NCBI GenBank assembly: GCA_018296165.2
Contig: JACKQL020000075.1
Span: 124,001-188,000 of the forward strand
Length of the DNA stretch: 64,000 nt
Direction: 5' to 3'
DNA from: Termitomyces sp. T153
Lineage: Eukaryota; Basidiomycota; Agaricomycetes; Agaricales; Lyophyllaceae
The position numbers and the translations under genes were made by a program. Under the pieces are notes generated by a model. It saw only the letters and a list, made by a program, of their open reading frames with translations, was not told where the DNA came from and did no database searches. How positions within the stretch are numbered: position 1 is the stretch's first letter; the number at the start of each line of letters is the position of its first letter. Shown here in pieces: positions 23,449 to 34,889 of this stretch.

Positions 23449-25728
23449 CCGTCACCTCCGCCAACAAATGATGGGGCCCCAACGCCTCTGACCCAACCCC
23501 AACAACTCTGGAACAAGACCAAGAAATCTCCAAGCTTCTAGGTGGTCAAGAAAAGAATGGCTACACACCCCCACCCCACTGCTTGAAGCACAGCCCAAAG
23601 TTAATGAGGAGAACCACGGCACTCTGACTCTCAATGAAGAACAACTCCGGACCCCCACCCACTACTTCAGCACCTGCCTACTACCTCAACACCTTCTCCC
23701 GTATGATCTGGAACCTCCGAAGTTAAAGACTCTTGATGCTGACCCTCCCTGCACACCACCCCCAGACATAAACTCTGCTACCAGACTCTGCCACCTCCCA
23801 CAAAGTAACCCCCAGCATAGGAGTTACCCTGAACTAACTATAGGAAAAATGACCCTATACAAAGTAGTTCCTGAAGTACTCTAAAACCGCTGACCTGTTC
23901 ACATAAGGGAGGGAGAAGCCCCACCATCATCCCAGAGACTGTCAATCAACCCACTCAAATGTCCTGACGACCCAAAGAGCATATGCTCCAACATCCATGG
24001 AGGACTCCCCTGCCAGGGCTGACGACCCAAATAACCCTGCACCAACTTGAAGCTGCCCCGATCCACCCCTCTGACCCACTCTGGATTCTAGCAACATGAC
24101 TCCGGAGCCCCCACTCCAACTCCGATATCCAACTAAGGGGACCTACGACGCCAGCCCCACACTCCGTACAACTCAGCCCCTATGCCGGAAGATGTCTATC
24201 GAGTGGGGACCACATCAATGGAGTAACCAGAAACAAACCCCATGTGAAGTAATCTCTCCGGAGTACCCTAAAAGTTGCTGATGCCTTCCCCAAGAAGCAA
24301 GCAGTGCCTCTCCTCACTGCTACCCACCCACATTTGCAACAACCTCCAGGCTGCTCCGGAGCATGAATGAAGAATTGCCCCGACCCCGCCGTGACTCCCA
24401 GGGAGTCCCAGTGACCCTTGTATTGACTCTGGGACTGCCAACTTCTTCCCCGATGAAAGAACCACCAACCCCCAGAAGGAACAACCCACGGAACAAGCCC
24501 TGAAGCATCTCCACTGAGGCAAGCCATTCCCCAACCAACCCCCATGCTGCCCCTGCCCAAAGAAGCATCCACCAATACAACCCCAACGGACCTCCAAACT
24601 CTAGGGAGTGTCAGAAATATGTAAGACCCCTCTGTCCGTCTCTGGACTTACCTTGGGTCAGGAAAGCAATGTCACATAGAGGACCCAGAACCTTCCAATT
24701 TTGGCTCCAGACCCAAAGAAACTGGTCGGGACTGATCACCCTGCATCCCGCCCCCTCGGTCATTGACACTCTGGAGCACACCAAAGCACCACCTGAACAT
24801 GCCTGCCCACAGACACAATACTCTGGAGCATGACTTTGACCTGGACCAACACTCTGGAGCACAGCAAAGCCTGATCTCGAGTGCCCTTCACCAAATACAA
24901 TACTTTGGAGCTCACCCTGCACAATCCCATCAAATGAAAACCCCTGGGCATCCTCAACCAAGGAATCACACCCCAAGGGAGTACCACTGCCTCCATGCTG
25001 ACCAATCTCACAGCACAGATGGCACAGAAGATGGCCCCTGCAAACTCACTACAGGGACCACCCTACCCAGGGGCTCAGCTGCTAAGCCGCTAGGAACTCC
25101 CTCCTCTGACGGACTGCGCCCCAAGGACAAACCTTGCCCCGCCACCCCCACCATTGTCAAAAAGGACCCCTGCCACCCTGCCACCTGCATTGGCATAAAA
25201 GCCGGACCACTGGAAGACCCCGCCCCTCCCACCAGCCACACCAACAAAAAACTGAAACTCCGGCCACCCCAAACACACGTCAAAGACCTGGAGGTCCACC
25301 CCCTTGAACCAGCACAACACACATCTCCGCTGCAGACTGAGGAAAACCCCTACACCCTGGGTCCAAGACCCCGAGAATCAAACCCTGCAACACCACCCAA
25401 AAACGCCACGGAACTCTGCAGGAAGACTTCCAACATCCCCACCGAGCCTTGGAACTCTTCCTACAGCGCTCTGCTCCGCCCTGACAACCCTGGGGCTAAC
25501 TGACCAGATGGCACTAGTGGGCCTAACCCCCACCTCTGGATCCACTAGGGATTCAACTCTCATCCGCACCCCTGCATGTTTCGCTTGCCTCATCCTCACA
25601 CAAATTAAAGTCTCACTTCAAACACCCAGGAATGATGAGGAAGCATCAAAAAGTACAAAAATATACGATACAAGGTGGAACGGGATAGTGAACTCAAAGA
25701 TGACAACAAGTGGGGCCCGGCTGCCCCC
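23449..25728. other. Interior of element C without recognised genes
   Basis: Long C-rich plus strand with Pro-rich plus frames and Gly/Trp-rich minus frames, as expected of biased composition. No polymerase, integrase or protease motif is visible. A plus-strand open frame at 24763-25503 is Pro/Thr/His-rich and unassigned. Confidence 0.45.
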
Positions 25729-27329
25729 TCACTCCTGTCCCAGAACCCCTGCCATCCCTACCCCCAAATCAATCTCCATCTGGGCCTGCACCACCACCAA
25801 GACCTCTGCCAGCCCAGGCAAAGCCTCCCCCACATCCACCGCCACTTCCCACCACGACCCTGGGGCCACTGTATTATGCTGCCAATGCCCCGCCAGCAAC
25901 CTCCCCACCCTCGCCATCCCCTGCTGCAACTCCGGAGGCTGACCCACGGGCATCTGCGCCAACCCGTCTTGAATCAATGCAAATGCCACGGAGGCACCAT
26001 CCAAGAGAACCCAGTGCTCCCACACCCAACCTGGCCCCAAACATGATCCATTTAGTAACAGGCGGAGAAGTGGGAGCAACACTTACAAAGGATCCCCGCA
26101 CGCCCTGAAGTGGCCTCGTTGGCCAGCCAATCCTCCCTCTGCCTTGCTACCTCCAACTCTGCCCATAGCAGACCATCCTCCACTGCCATTTCCTGCTCCT
26201 CCACCTCCTCCATGGGCCGCACCCCCCACTGCGTTGGACGCTCCCGCAAGCCCCATACCTCTGGCACTTGCTCCGGCACCACTCGCACTGAGGTGTTCCA
26301 TGCCTGCTCCAACACCTCCTTCTCTGCCTGCGCCATGTCTCGATCCTCCCTCACCCGTCAAAGCTCCCCCTCCTGCGCCATCAGCACCACCATTAGCACC
26401 TCCACCCGCTTGTGAAGGAAGACCTCTGTGATCAAAGGCGGGGGCTCCAGAGAACTTGATGCCCGTCCCAAGGCCACGTCTGGGGTAGGAGAGTGAACAT
26501 GAAACCCCGGAAGATCTGCCATTGGCTCGTACCCCCACAGCCTCTTGCTGGGCCCCGCCTCTGATGGTGGGGAAGCTCTCCACTTCCCATAGTCTGCCAT
26601 CAAGAACGCCCCCTCTCTCTACCCACCCTGCGGAGGCTCCACCTGCTCTGCAGACCACTCCGAGCTCACCTCCCCCAACATCCAGGTCTTCTGCGCCTCG
26701 CCCAGCTGACTTCGCACCCAGTCCTCATCCCACCCCTGCTCCATGGCAACGCATGCTGCTCGCCACTCCAATGAGATCAAGCACTTCTCGTGGCTCACAC
26801 AACACAGAAGGCAAACAGAAGTGTCATGCCGCGAGCCCACGGAGGGCGCATCAAAGACACAGGCCTTGCCCCACTGCGCACAGAGAACACACTGAGAACA
26901 ACCAATTAGCACATGCAACAAAGGAGAACTCAAGGACTCACCAGGGCCTCATTTTGGCACCATTCCAGCATTGGGGGGCCCTGAGCCTGCGCCAACGCCC
27001 TTGCAAACTCCTCTGCCATCACCTCCGCTTGAGGGATTTGCTGCAGCGGAGGGACCCCTTCCACATCCCCCGCCGCCAATTGGGGCACTATAGGATGAAA
27101 TTTGGCCTGCCTTGGGCCCTCCGGAGAACCCACTGCCACCACAAACAACTCTGCAGAACTCCATCAGCCACCCTGAAGAAACAGGTTGATGCTACTCATG
27201 ACTCTGGTATATCGTACCAGCTCGGCGCTGATGCTCGAACTCCTCCCCCTCACTGTCATACACAATCACCACGTCTGTGTCTGAAGTCAATGGGGCAGGG
27301 GAAGCGGCTGAATAACTGGGAGGGGACAT
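25729..27329 (-). pseudogene. Antisense four-exon gene inside element C with a Zn2Cys6-like cysteine pattern
   Basis: Exons read on the minus strand are 27218-27329, 26942-27150, 26087-26891 and 25729-26030. Introns are 67, 50 and 56 nt (donors GTACGA, GTGAGT, GTAAGT; acceptors TGCAG, CTCAG, CCAG), the first two with CTGAT and CTAAT branch-like sites. The joined frame is exactly 476 codons with two internal stops: TAG at 26619-26621 and TGA at 26358-26360 (the latter explicable as CGA to TGA). The protein starts MSPPSYSAASP with an acidic DVVIVYDSEGEE. At the exon 2/3 junction it has C-x2-C-x6-C-x15-C-x2-C-x6-C (CVLCAQWGKAC ... CLLCCVSHEKC). Glu-rich, coiled-coil-like sequence follows (AQAEKEVLEQAW, MEEVEEQEMAVEDG). 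Zn2Cys6 clusters normally have a shorter middle loop and a basic patch that I do not see, so DNA binding is uncertain. No family name is offered. Confidence 0.55.
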
Positions 27330-27548
27330 GACAAAGAATTTGAGGGAGCCCCAGGGTACATCCAAGGCCTTTTAATTGATTAGGAAGAACCCCCTGATGA
27401 AGTGGCGGCCACACTTCAACTTTGCCTCCCACGCCGCCATCACTCGCTGTGGATTGATCAATATTACTGGGCTTCGACTCCCATGCCCCGCTGATCCCTG
27501 TCCTGCTCTCTGCGTCTCAAGGGTCTCGATGCTGAAGGGGAGGGGTGA

Positions 27549-28626
27549 TGTTATGACTCGTTCTCTGAAGCCCCATACACTGCCAGACAAATCCCCGCTC
27601 CCCTGGAACCCCCCCCCCCCCAACACTTCATCGAACTTCCCCAGCACTCCGCGCCAACTCCAGCTAACTCTGACACATTCTTGGCTAGCTCCAACGGCCC
27701 CCTAGCCAACTCTGACGTCTTTCCTGCAGCCACCGGCTCTTTCCCTGGACTTTCTGAGCCCCTGGGACCACTCCCTGCCATGCCTGACCCCATTACACGT
27801 CATCAACTCGACACCCTGGCTTCCCCAACTTACTCTGAAGTATCACGACAACCTCAGAACAGACTGCATCGCAATTGATCCCATTGACATATCAATGCAG
27901 CCTGCTCTCTGGTTGTAACTAACACCCATCGACTCTGTCAAGCTCTGCCAAGCCCTGCCACCACAGCTGACATTCCTGGAGCTCTTCAGTAGTCAGTATA
28001 TAAGATGCCTTACCTGATGTGTTTCTGATTGTTTCTTCTTGTGTTCTGTGTTTCGTGTCTCGTTTTCCTTATTCTCAGTCTCCCAGTCTTATCTCGTCTC
28101 TGTTCTGCTATCTTTTCGTTATCATTCCGTGTCTCTGCCTGAATCTATTCTTGTTCTCATCTCGTTCTCATCTCATTTCGTTCAACTCCATCTCGTCCCG
28201 TTTGATTCTCTTGACTATAACGTCCTCACAAACTCCGCAGTTACAATTACAAACCTCCAACACTCATTACCAACCCCAGACCCTGCTATACACTCAGCTC
28301 CAAACTCCATCAACCCCTGTTGATCCCTCATCAGAACTCCGGCTCCACTCCTGTCATCCGCATAGCCTCTGCCTCCTCTGCACCTGCAATACTCACACAT
28401 GGACTTATGCCTGAACTCCACCAAGCCCCTCCCCCTTTCCTGCAACTTGTCCTCTACTCCTCTGGACCTCCCCAGACTTGCTCAAATCAATTTCCCCTTG
28501 CTATCCTCACAAGTCCCCAGTGTTTGGGATACCCCCGAGTGCCTGGTTGTTAGTGCAGGAAATCACATCCACCTAGTAAGGACTTGCCCAGTGTAGCTGA
28601 GCCCCTGTGGTCAGCAGAACCTGACA
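27549..28626 (+). repeat. 3' LTR of element C
   Basis: Starts TGTTATGACTCG after a purine tract and ends AACCTGACA. It lacks about 35 bp just after its TATA box (near 28004) and about 21 bp near 28209 that the 5' LTR retains. Confidence 0.9.
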
Positions 28627-28631
28627 CTCAC

Positions 28632-28969
28632 CTGGCAAAGGAAAATTCAAAGAGAACAAGTCTGGGAATTTTCTAAGCCAGGTGTGATGCTTCAGAGGCT
28701 TCAGAAGCATGAGAAACAACTGTATAGTATGACAGAGAAAAAAGACAAAAGTGATGTGTCAGCAATTGGTCAGTAGTTACATAAGCTGGTGGCAGTGCTA
28801 AAGGGGCCATACTTGTTTGAATTATTGACAGAGAACCAATGCAGCCTGAGGGCTGAAACCAGGACCTGTAGATAGGAAAAAGGAAGGAGAATAAAGGAAA
28901 ACTATAGCAGGGGAAATCTGACAAGAACTGGAGAAGGAGAAGGGGAAACAAGTGGGATGTTCCCTGACA
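28632..28969 (-). repeat. 3' LTR of element B, main fragment
   Basis: Matches 34545-34884 closely (shared AAGAGAACAAGTCTGG and TTCTAAGCCAGGTGTGATGC). On the minus strand it begins TGTCAGGGAAC, preceded by the purine tract AGAGGGAGGGTGA. Confidence 0.87.
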
Positions 28970-29049
28970 TCACCCTCCCTCTAAGATGCAGCACCTCAAT
29001 GCACTGAGTAGAAGAAGTCACAAATTGCCTGGTCAGCTGGTGAAATAGG

Positions 29050-32000
29050 TTAGATGCCTTGAATAGCTTTTGGGGCATTGGGATGCCTATGGTAGAAGTT
29101 CCAGACCAAGCCTGATGCATGAACATTAGCCTGTGGTTCCCAAGCGATGTCCTCAATGCCATATCTCTTCCATTTCACTGTGAACTGCAGCTTCCTTTGG
29201 AATACCCTGCTGTCCAAGATTTCCTCCACCACATACTCCTCCTCATCATTGACCAGAACTGCTGGTGGGGGTGGCTCAGGACAATGGCCTGGGATTGGAT
29301 CCTCTAGAGCTGGAAATAACTTGACCACATTGAAGACTGGGTGCAGTTGGCAGAGGCCTGCTAGAAGTTTCAGTCAGTATGCCAAAGGCCCTACCTTCTT
29401 CTTCACTGTGAAGGGGCCAAGATGATGGGGTAACAGCTTCTAGGATGGCCTTATTGTCTTAATATCAGAGCTATCCAAGTACACATGGTCCCCAGGCTTG
29501 TAAACTGGGGCAGGTGTCCATCTGCAATCATAGTACCATGCCATGTCTTTCTTGGCCTTCACCAGTGCAGCTTTTGCCTCCTCCTGTGCCCTTCTCATCT
29601 GATCCACAAACTTGTTAACAGAGTCATTCTCTGAGGAGCATGCCCAAGGTTCAAATCCCATGCAAGGGTACTTGCCAGTGTCCAGGAAGAATGGAGTCAT
29701 CTGCATGGAAGAGTGAACATGATTGTTGTATTGGAATTCTGCATCCAGCAGCAGCTCATCCCAATCATCCTGCCTCTCATTACAAAACAAGCAGAGATAC
29801 TGTTCCAGTTCCTGGTTAACACATTCTGTCTGCCCATCTGACTGAGGGTGATAGGCCATAGTGGTATGGAGCTTCACACATAGCAGGCAATACAGTTCTT
29901 GAGTGAATTCTGCCACAAACTGGAGGCCCTGGTCCAAGACATACTCATCTGACAGACTGTAGAGTTCCTAGACATTCTTCTGGTACAGGCTAGCTGCTCC
30001 CAAGGCAGAGCATGTGGTGTGGGTAGGTATGAAGTGGGCCCATTTGCCATAGAGGTCCACCATCACCATCACAGCATTGTACTCATGAGCATCTGGGAGT
30101 TTCATAATGAAATCCACTGATGGAATACTCCAGTAAGCAGCTGGAATAGGGAGTGGGTGGAGCTGGCCCATGGGTGCTTGGCAGCAAGGCTTGGTGCAGA
30201 GACAGAGATCACAGGTGCTAGTGTAGGTGCCCACATATTAGGAGATCTGTGGCCACCAATAGTTCCAGGATACCAGCTCCAGTGTCTTCCACCTTTCAGG
30301 ATGTCCAGCTACCTGAGAGTCATGATGTTGTTCTACAATGTGCCAGTGAAGTTCTGGAATGTTATGCACATAAATGTGTCCTCTGAAGGTCAAAAGCCCA
30401 TCCTAAAGATTCCACTCATCAGCATGCACTGACTTGACTCTACTTGCCTGTCAAGCTTGTAGGGCCCATGCAGCCTGAGCAACCACATTCTCCTGTGCAC
30501 CCTCCCAATTCACTCTTTAGATGTCCCTAAGGATGTTTGCCTCATCCCCTTGGACCACAATTCCTTCTAGTGCATGGATGGCAAAGAGCTCTGGCTTGAG
30601 GAGGACAATATTGTCATTATCTCTTGCTCCTGTGCCATGGTCAGCCTGCCTGGACAGTGTGTCTGGTTTGCTCATACTCCATCCTGGCTTGTGGTGTAAT
30701 GAGAAGTCAAAGTTGGCCAGATACAGAGACCACCAAGCTTGACATTGATTGAGTTTCTTAGCAGAATGGAAGTACTCCAGGTTCTTGTAGTCTGTTCAGA
30801 CTTCAAACTTATGCCATGCACCCTTAAGGAAATGTTACCATTCTTCAAAGGACCAAATAATTGCTAGCATCTCCTTGTCATGGATCTCATAGTTCCATTC
30901 CACTGCATTAAGGCTTTTGGAGTAGAAAGCTACTGGATGCCATTTGCCATTCTCTTTTGACTGCTGGGAGAGGACTGCCCCTATAGCAAAGTCTGAGCTA
31001 TCTGCTTCTACATGGAATGGAGAGTCATCATTGGGGAATAGAAGGACTGGCTTTGAGGTCACAGCTTGCTTGAGGGTGTCAAAGGCAGCTTGCTGTGAGG
31101 GCTCCCACTGCCATACAGTATCCTTAACTGTGAGGTCAAAGAGGGGACATGCATAGTGGGGGAAATCCTGTATGAACCTCTAATAGAAATTGACAAACCC
31201 AAGAAAGGCCTAAACTTCCTTCTTGTTTCTTGGCTTAGGCTACTTTGCTACACCTGCCACTTTAATGGGGTCCATCTTGGCCATTCCATGCAAAATGATC
31301 AAACCTAGGTACTCCTCTTTAGTCTGTTTGAATTTGCACTTCTCAGGCTTTAAATAGAGCTGGTATTGGTGGAGGCATTCCAAGACAATGCACATGACCC
31401 AGTGATGCTCCTCCAGAGTTTTTGTGTAGATGAGGATATTATCAAGATACATGCAGACAACACCTTCTGCAATCAGATCATGGAAAATGTCATTCATTAT
31501 AGTCTAGAAGGTGGCTGGGCTATTGGTGAGACCAAAGAACATTATCAGAGGTTCAAAGAGTCCACAATTAGTTTGGAATGCTGCCTTCCACTCATCCCCT
31601 TCTTTGATGAGTACATTGTTGTAGCCCCAGCAGACATCCAACTTTGTGAAGTAGCATGCACCTTGAAGGTTGTTGACAAGTTCTGAGATGAGTGGCAAAG
31701 GATAGCAGTTCTTCACTGTCATCACATTCAGGACACAATAATTCTAAACTAGATGAAGAGACCTGTCCTTCTTCCTAATACAGAAGACTGAGGAGGCCAT
31801 TAAAGAATTGGAGGGTTGTATTTGTCCTGAGCTAAGATTCTCCTGCAGAAAAGCATCCAGCTCATCCTGCTCATGGGGTGCAAGTGGATAGACCTTGCAG
31901 CTGGAGGGCTCAGCATCTGGTATCAGCTCAATTGCATGATTCCACTGCTTGCACTCTAAAAGTGAATCAAAGGAGGTCTTGGAGAATACATCCTCAAAGT

Positions 32001-32109
32001 CATGGAGGTGATTGGAAACAGTGCTACAGAAAGGCTTGGGCTGTGAATTTGCTGCAAATGTCTCAGCTGGATGCTGAGAAGTAGTCTGACTGGCTTGAAT
32101 CTCTGCCAC
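29050..32109 (-). pseudogene. RT-RNase H-integrase-chromodomain of element B
   Basis: Polyprotein of a chromovirus. The pre-RT region (VEIQASQTT-like) begins near 32109. RT motifs are [38 protein letters not shown] and YLDNILIYT (31438-31449; YLDN where most RTs have YLDD). RNase H is at 30835-31062 (VEADSSDFAIGAVLSQ). Integrase runs about 29440-30234 with VDFIMKLP, DQGLQFVAEF and YHPQSDGQTECVNQELE, covering the DDE positions. The chromodomain is at 29050-29328 (EEYVVEEILDSRVFQRKL, VKWKRYG). In-frame stops at about 31500, 31737, 29970 and elsewhere, plus frame breaks, make it dead. Confidence 0.85.
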
Positions 32110-32269
32110 TGTAGGAGGGGAGCAGAGGGTTGTAGCATAGATCTGATCACCTACCTCTATGGTCTCATCTGGGAACTCTGCATCTGGAGTATAGGTCCAT
32201 TCTCCTTCACCTTCCTCTTCTTCTAGAGGTTTACACCCAGCACCCTGGACATTCTTGTAGAGGGCCTCT

Positions 32270-33000
32270 CTATGAGGGAATGCCAGAGGGGGGGGGACTC
32301 AGGAGGTCAAGATCAGCATAAGGGAGATGCCTAGTGTGACAGGCACACACAGCAGCATGCTTATGAACCTTGGCTCTCTGCTCCTTATGGGCTTCTTTTG
32401 CACAGATAATGCAGTGACATGGGCAACAACTCATCTTCACCTCACCCTTAGTCCAGTCAATCTCTGGGTTGTGTTTATGTAGCCAGGTGAAACCCAAGAT
32501 CATGTCTTGTCTTCCCAAACTAGTGACAGCAAAAGCAGCTTGTTCTGAGTGGTCTTAGTAGTGGAGGACCAGATCCACTATGGAGCAAATAGAGCCAGCT
32601 TCATTGAGTGTGCCATCAACATTGTATACAGGGATAGGACAGGAAAGGGAGTGAGTGGTAAGGTGGTGTCATTGCACATAGTCAGTGTTGAGGAAGAGGC
32701 CTGTTGCACCACTGTCAAGAAGAGCAACCACACTTTGGATCTGCTAGGTGTCTGTCATCTCAATTTCCACCTGTAGCTTCAGGGAGTTGGTAGAAGGGGT
32801 GGAAGCAACAACATAATGATGGGGGAGGTGGCATTCCCATGCAGGGATCCAACGGCATGGGCTAGGGAGTGTGTTTCCAGCTGACATTTTAGCTGGAGGG
32901 GGAGTTTGTATGTCTGAGGAGGGGCTTATTGTTTCAGGCATAGTATCAACAATGGCAACAGATATATTTGATTCTATAAACAGGGGGGCAAAACAATTAG
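32270..33000 (-). pseudogene. Aspartic protease region of element B
   Basis: VALLDSGATG lies near 32700-32730, followed by the Ty3-type segment PVYNVDGTLNEAGSI and ILGFTWLHKHNPEIDW at 32420-32500. Stops are present. Domain order (after gag, before RT) is normal. Confidence 0.75.
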
Positions 33001-33099
33001 TACTGGGTGATGGAAGTGTACTGGTTATCCATTGCCCTTTTAAAAAATCCTCAGACTCTATAGGAACCTCCTCCAATACATTGGCCACTTCATCAGAAT

Positions 33100-34337
33100 G
33101 GGCAGCTATAGGTGCATATGGAAAGAGGGTTCCTGTGGCATTCTGGGCTGCAAGAAGTTGGATGAGCAGCTCTTTTTGCTCTGATGCTAACAAGTAGTAG
33201 ACTTCTAGCTCTTGAGGATAGTGGCAGGCAAAATGACCTGCTTTCCCACAGCATCAACACAGCAAAGGAGTAGAAGACCTTATTAGGAAGCATCAACATT
33301 CATTGGGACTCTTTGAGGTAGGGAGTGCAGGGGAGCAGCATGAGGCATGAAGGAAGGAGCTGCACCCAGTTGTGGAGATACTAATGCAGGTGCAAAGAGG
33401 GAGCTCAGGGGGTGAACCCACCACCAGAAAAAGGGAAGGTCGAGAGTTGCATCTGCTGCAACTCATATTGCAGTTCCATGAGCTGCCACTGCTTACATGC
33501 CACCTTGTACCAGGTATTAACATGCTCATCATCTGGGCACCCCTCTGCCATGCTGTCAATGCAATCCCTGAGAGAGGGGTGAAGTCCATCATGGAAGGTT
33601 AGGCAGAGTTGTAGACCATCTAGATATTCAGCCTGTTCAACTAAGGCAAGAAAAGAGTCAATGTACTCATCAAGTGACCACTTTTCTTGACCATACTGAG
33701 TTTGGTCTTGAAGGAAAAGAGCTGCAGTTTTAGCAGAGTGAAGGAGAAAGAGCTCTGCTTGGAACTCCTCAAACTCTGTCCATCCAAAGAAACTCTCAAC
33801 TCCTGGGCATCAGAAGTTATGCAGCACATAGGATGAGACTCAACCAGCCTTCATGTAGGAGAGAACTCAGGCAATTTTCAAAGCATCCAAGGTAAAGGCT
33901 TCACTGCTTAGCTGGATATAGGTGATATAGGACTGGAGGAAACATTCTCCAACCTTACAATTCCCATCATATACATCAGGGAGTGCAGGACAAGGGAGTT
34001 TGGAATGAGAAGCTGAGAGGCCTAAGCATGATGCAGACACAAACCATTCTACAGCAGCTGGAGCCAAAAAGCCTGAGCTAGGTGCAGATACAAACCATTC
34101 TGCATCTGCTGGGGGCATTGGAGGTGTAGTAGGAGCAAGGGGGAGATGTTCCAGAAGGGCTTGGAGAGAAAGGGACACTGCTTCAGTAGTTTGACAGAGT
34201 CCAGTGAGTTTAGCCATGTAGAAAGTAAGGGAGGCTTGAACAAGTTGAACCTGTGTCTCCAGGGACAGCAAACAACTCCAGGCATTGTCCTGGGGGCTTG
34301 AAGCATCAGGAGGTGCTAGAGGAGTTGGCTGAGTCAT
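33100..34337 (-). pseudogene. gag of element B
   Basis: Starts MTQPTPLAPPDASSPQDNAW; the same start is seen in element E at 48257. The gag core includes SSEAFTLDALKIA (33870) and YGQEKWSLDEYIDSF-like sequence near 33660. The zinc knuckle near 33235-33260 is degenerate: a stop falls between the first cysteines and the last Cys reads as Tyr. An internal duplication of WFVSA occurs near 34040-34110. Confidence 0.8.
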
Positions 34338-34454
34338 AGGAGGAGCACAGGGGGCACTAAGACACTGGTAGGGAAGAGGCCTTTTGAGGAACTAAGTAGA
34401 CCCTCAGGTAATAGAAAAGGGGGCTCCCAGATTAAATCTAGAGACCTGTTCTGC

Positions 34455-34884
34455 TGTAAGGGTGACCTCTGGAGGCTGTGGCTCAATCACACAGCTGGAA
34501 AAGGGAAATCCAAAGTCTATTCAGTACTGTACAGGGTCTACTGAGATAATTACAAAGAGAAATCCAAAGAGAACAAGTCTGGGGATTTTCTAAGCCAGGT
34601 GTGATGCTTCAGAGGCTTCAGAAGCATGAGAAACAACTGTACAGTATGACAGAAAAAAGACAAAAGTGATGTGTCAGCAATTAGTCAGTAGTTACATAAG
34701 CTGGTGGCAGTGCAAAAGGGGCCATACTTGTTTGAATTATTGACAGAGAACCAGTGCAGCCTGAGGGCTGAAACTAGGACCAATAGATGGGGAAAAGGAA
34801 GGAGAATAAAGGAAAACTATAGCAGGGGAAATCTGACAAGAACTGGAAAAAAAGAAGGGGAAACAAGTGGGACATCCCCTGACA
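34455..34884 (-). repeat. 5' LTR of element B
   Basis: 430 bp; on the minus strand it starts TGTCAGGGGATG and ends CTTACA, followed by GCAGAACAGGTCTC. It is flanked on the right by CAGCC, the same five bases found left of 21497. Confidence 0.9.
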
Positions 34885-34889
34885 CAGCC

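Larger units (their letters stand above)
21569..28626 (+). mobile_element. Element C: large non-autonomous LTR retrotransposon (LARD-like) nested in B
   Basis: A 7.06-kb element with two long LTRs (21569-22672 and 27549-28626) and a perfect CTCAC duplication (21564-21568 and 28627-28631). Plus-strand orientation is set by TATATAAG in both LTRs and by a purine tract (AAGGGGAGGGGTGA) just before the 3' LTR. The 4.9-kb interior shows no protease, RT, RNase H or integrase motif in any frame. Its first 600 bp on the plus strand resemble a Pro/Ser-rich gag N-terminus (NVYDWPMSGNHYDSY). The minus strand carries a four-exon gene-like structure. CpG is common here, unlike in A and B, which agrees with C being youngest. 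Confidence 0.87.
21497..34884 (-). mobile_element. Element B: Ty3/Gypsy chromovirus nested in A, itself split by C
   Basis: On the minus strand the order is 5' LTR (34455-34884), gag (from 34337), protease, RT, RNase H, integrase, chromodomain (29050-29328), polypurine tract (28970-28985) and 3' LTR (28632-28969 continuing at 21497-21568). A perfect CAGCC duplication flanks it (21492-21496 and 34885-34889). The 3' LTR is interrupted by element C at 21569-28626. The coding parts contain stops and almost no CpG. Without C the element is about 6.3 kb. Confidence 0.9.

Noticed and set aside
24180..25322. Further minus-strand ORFs in element C (24180-24597, 25008-25322) as extra antisense exons
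   Set aside because: Gly/Trp/Val-rich in several overlapping frames, as expected opposite a C-rich strand; no splice-consistent join to the 25729-27329 structure was found.
26083..26658. Long Gly/Ala-rich minus-strand ORF (191 codons)
   Set aside because: It is an alternative frame of exon 3 of the antisense gene. Its composition is what GC-skewed codons give in a shifted frame, and it lacks the cysteine motif and splice consistency.
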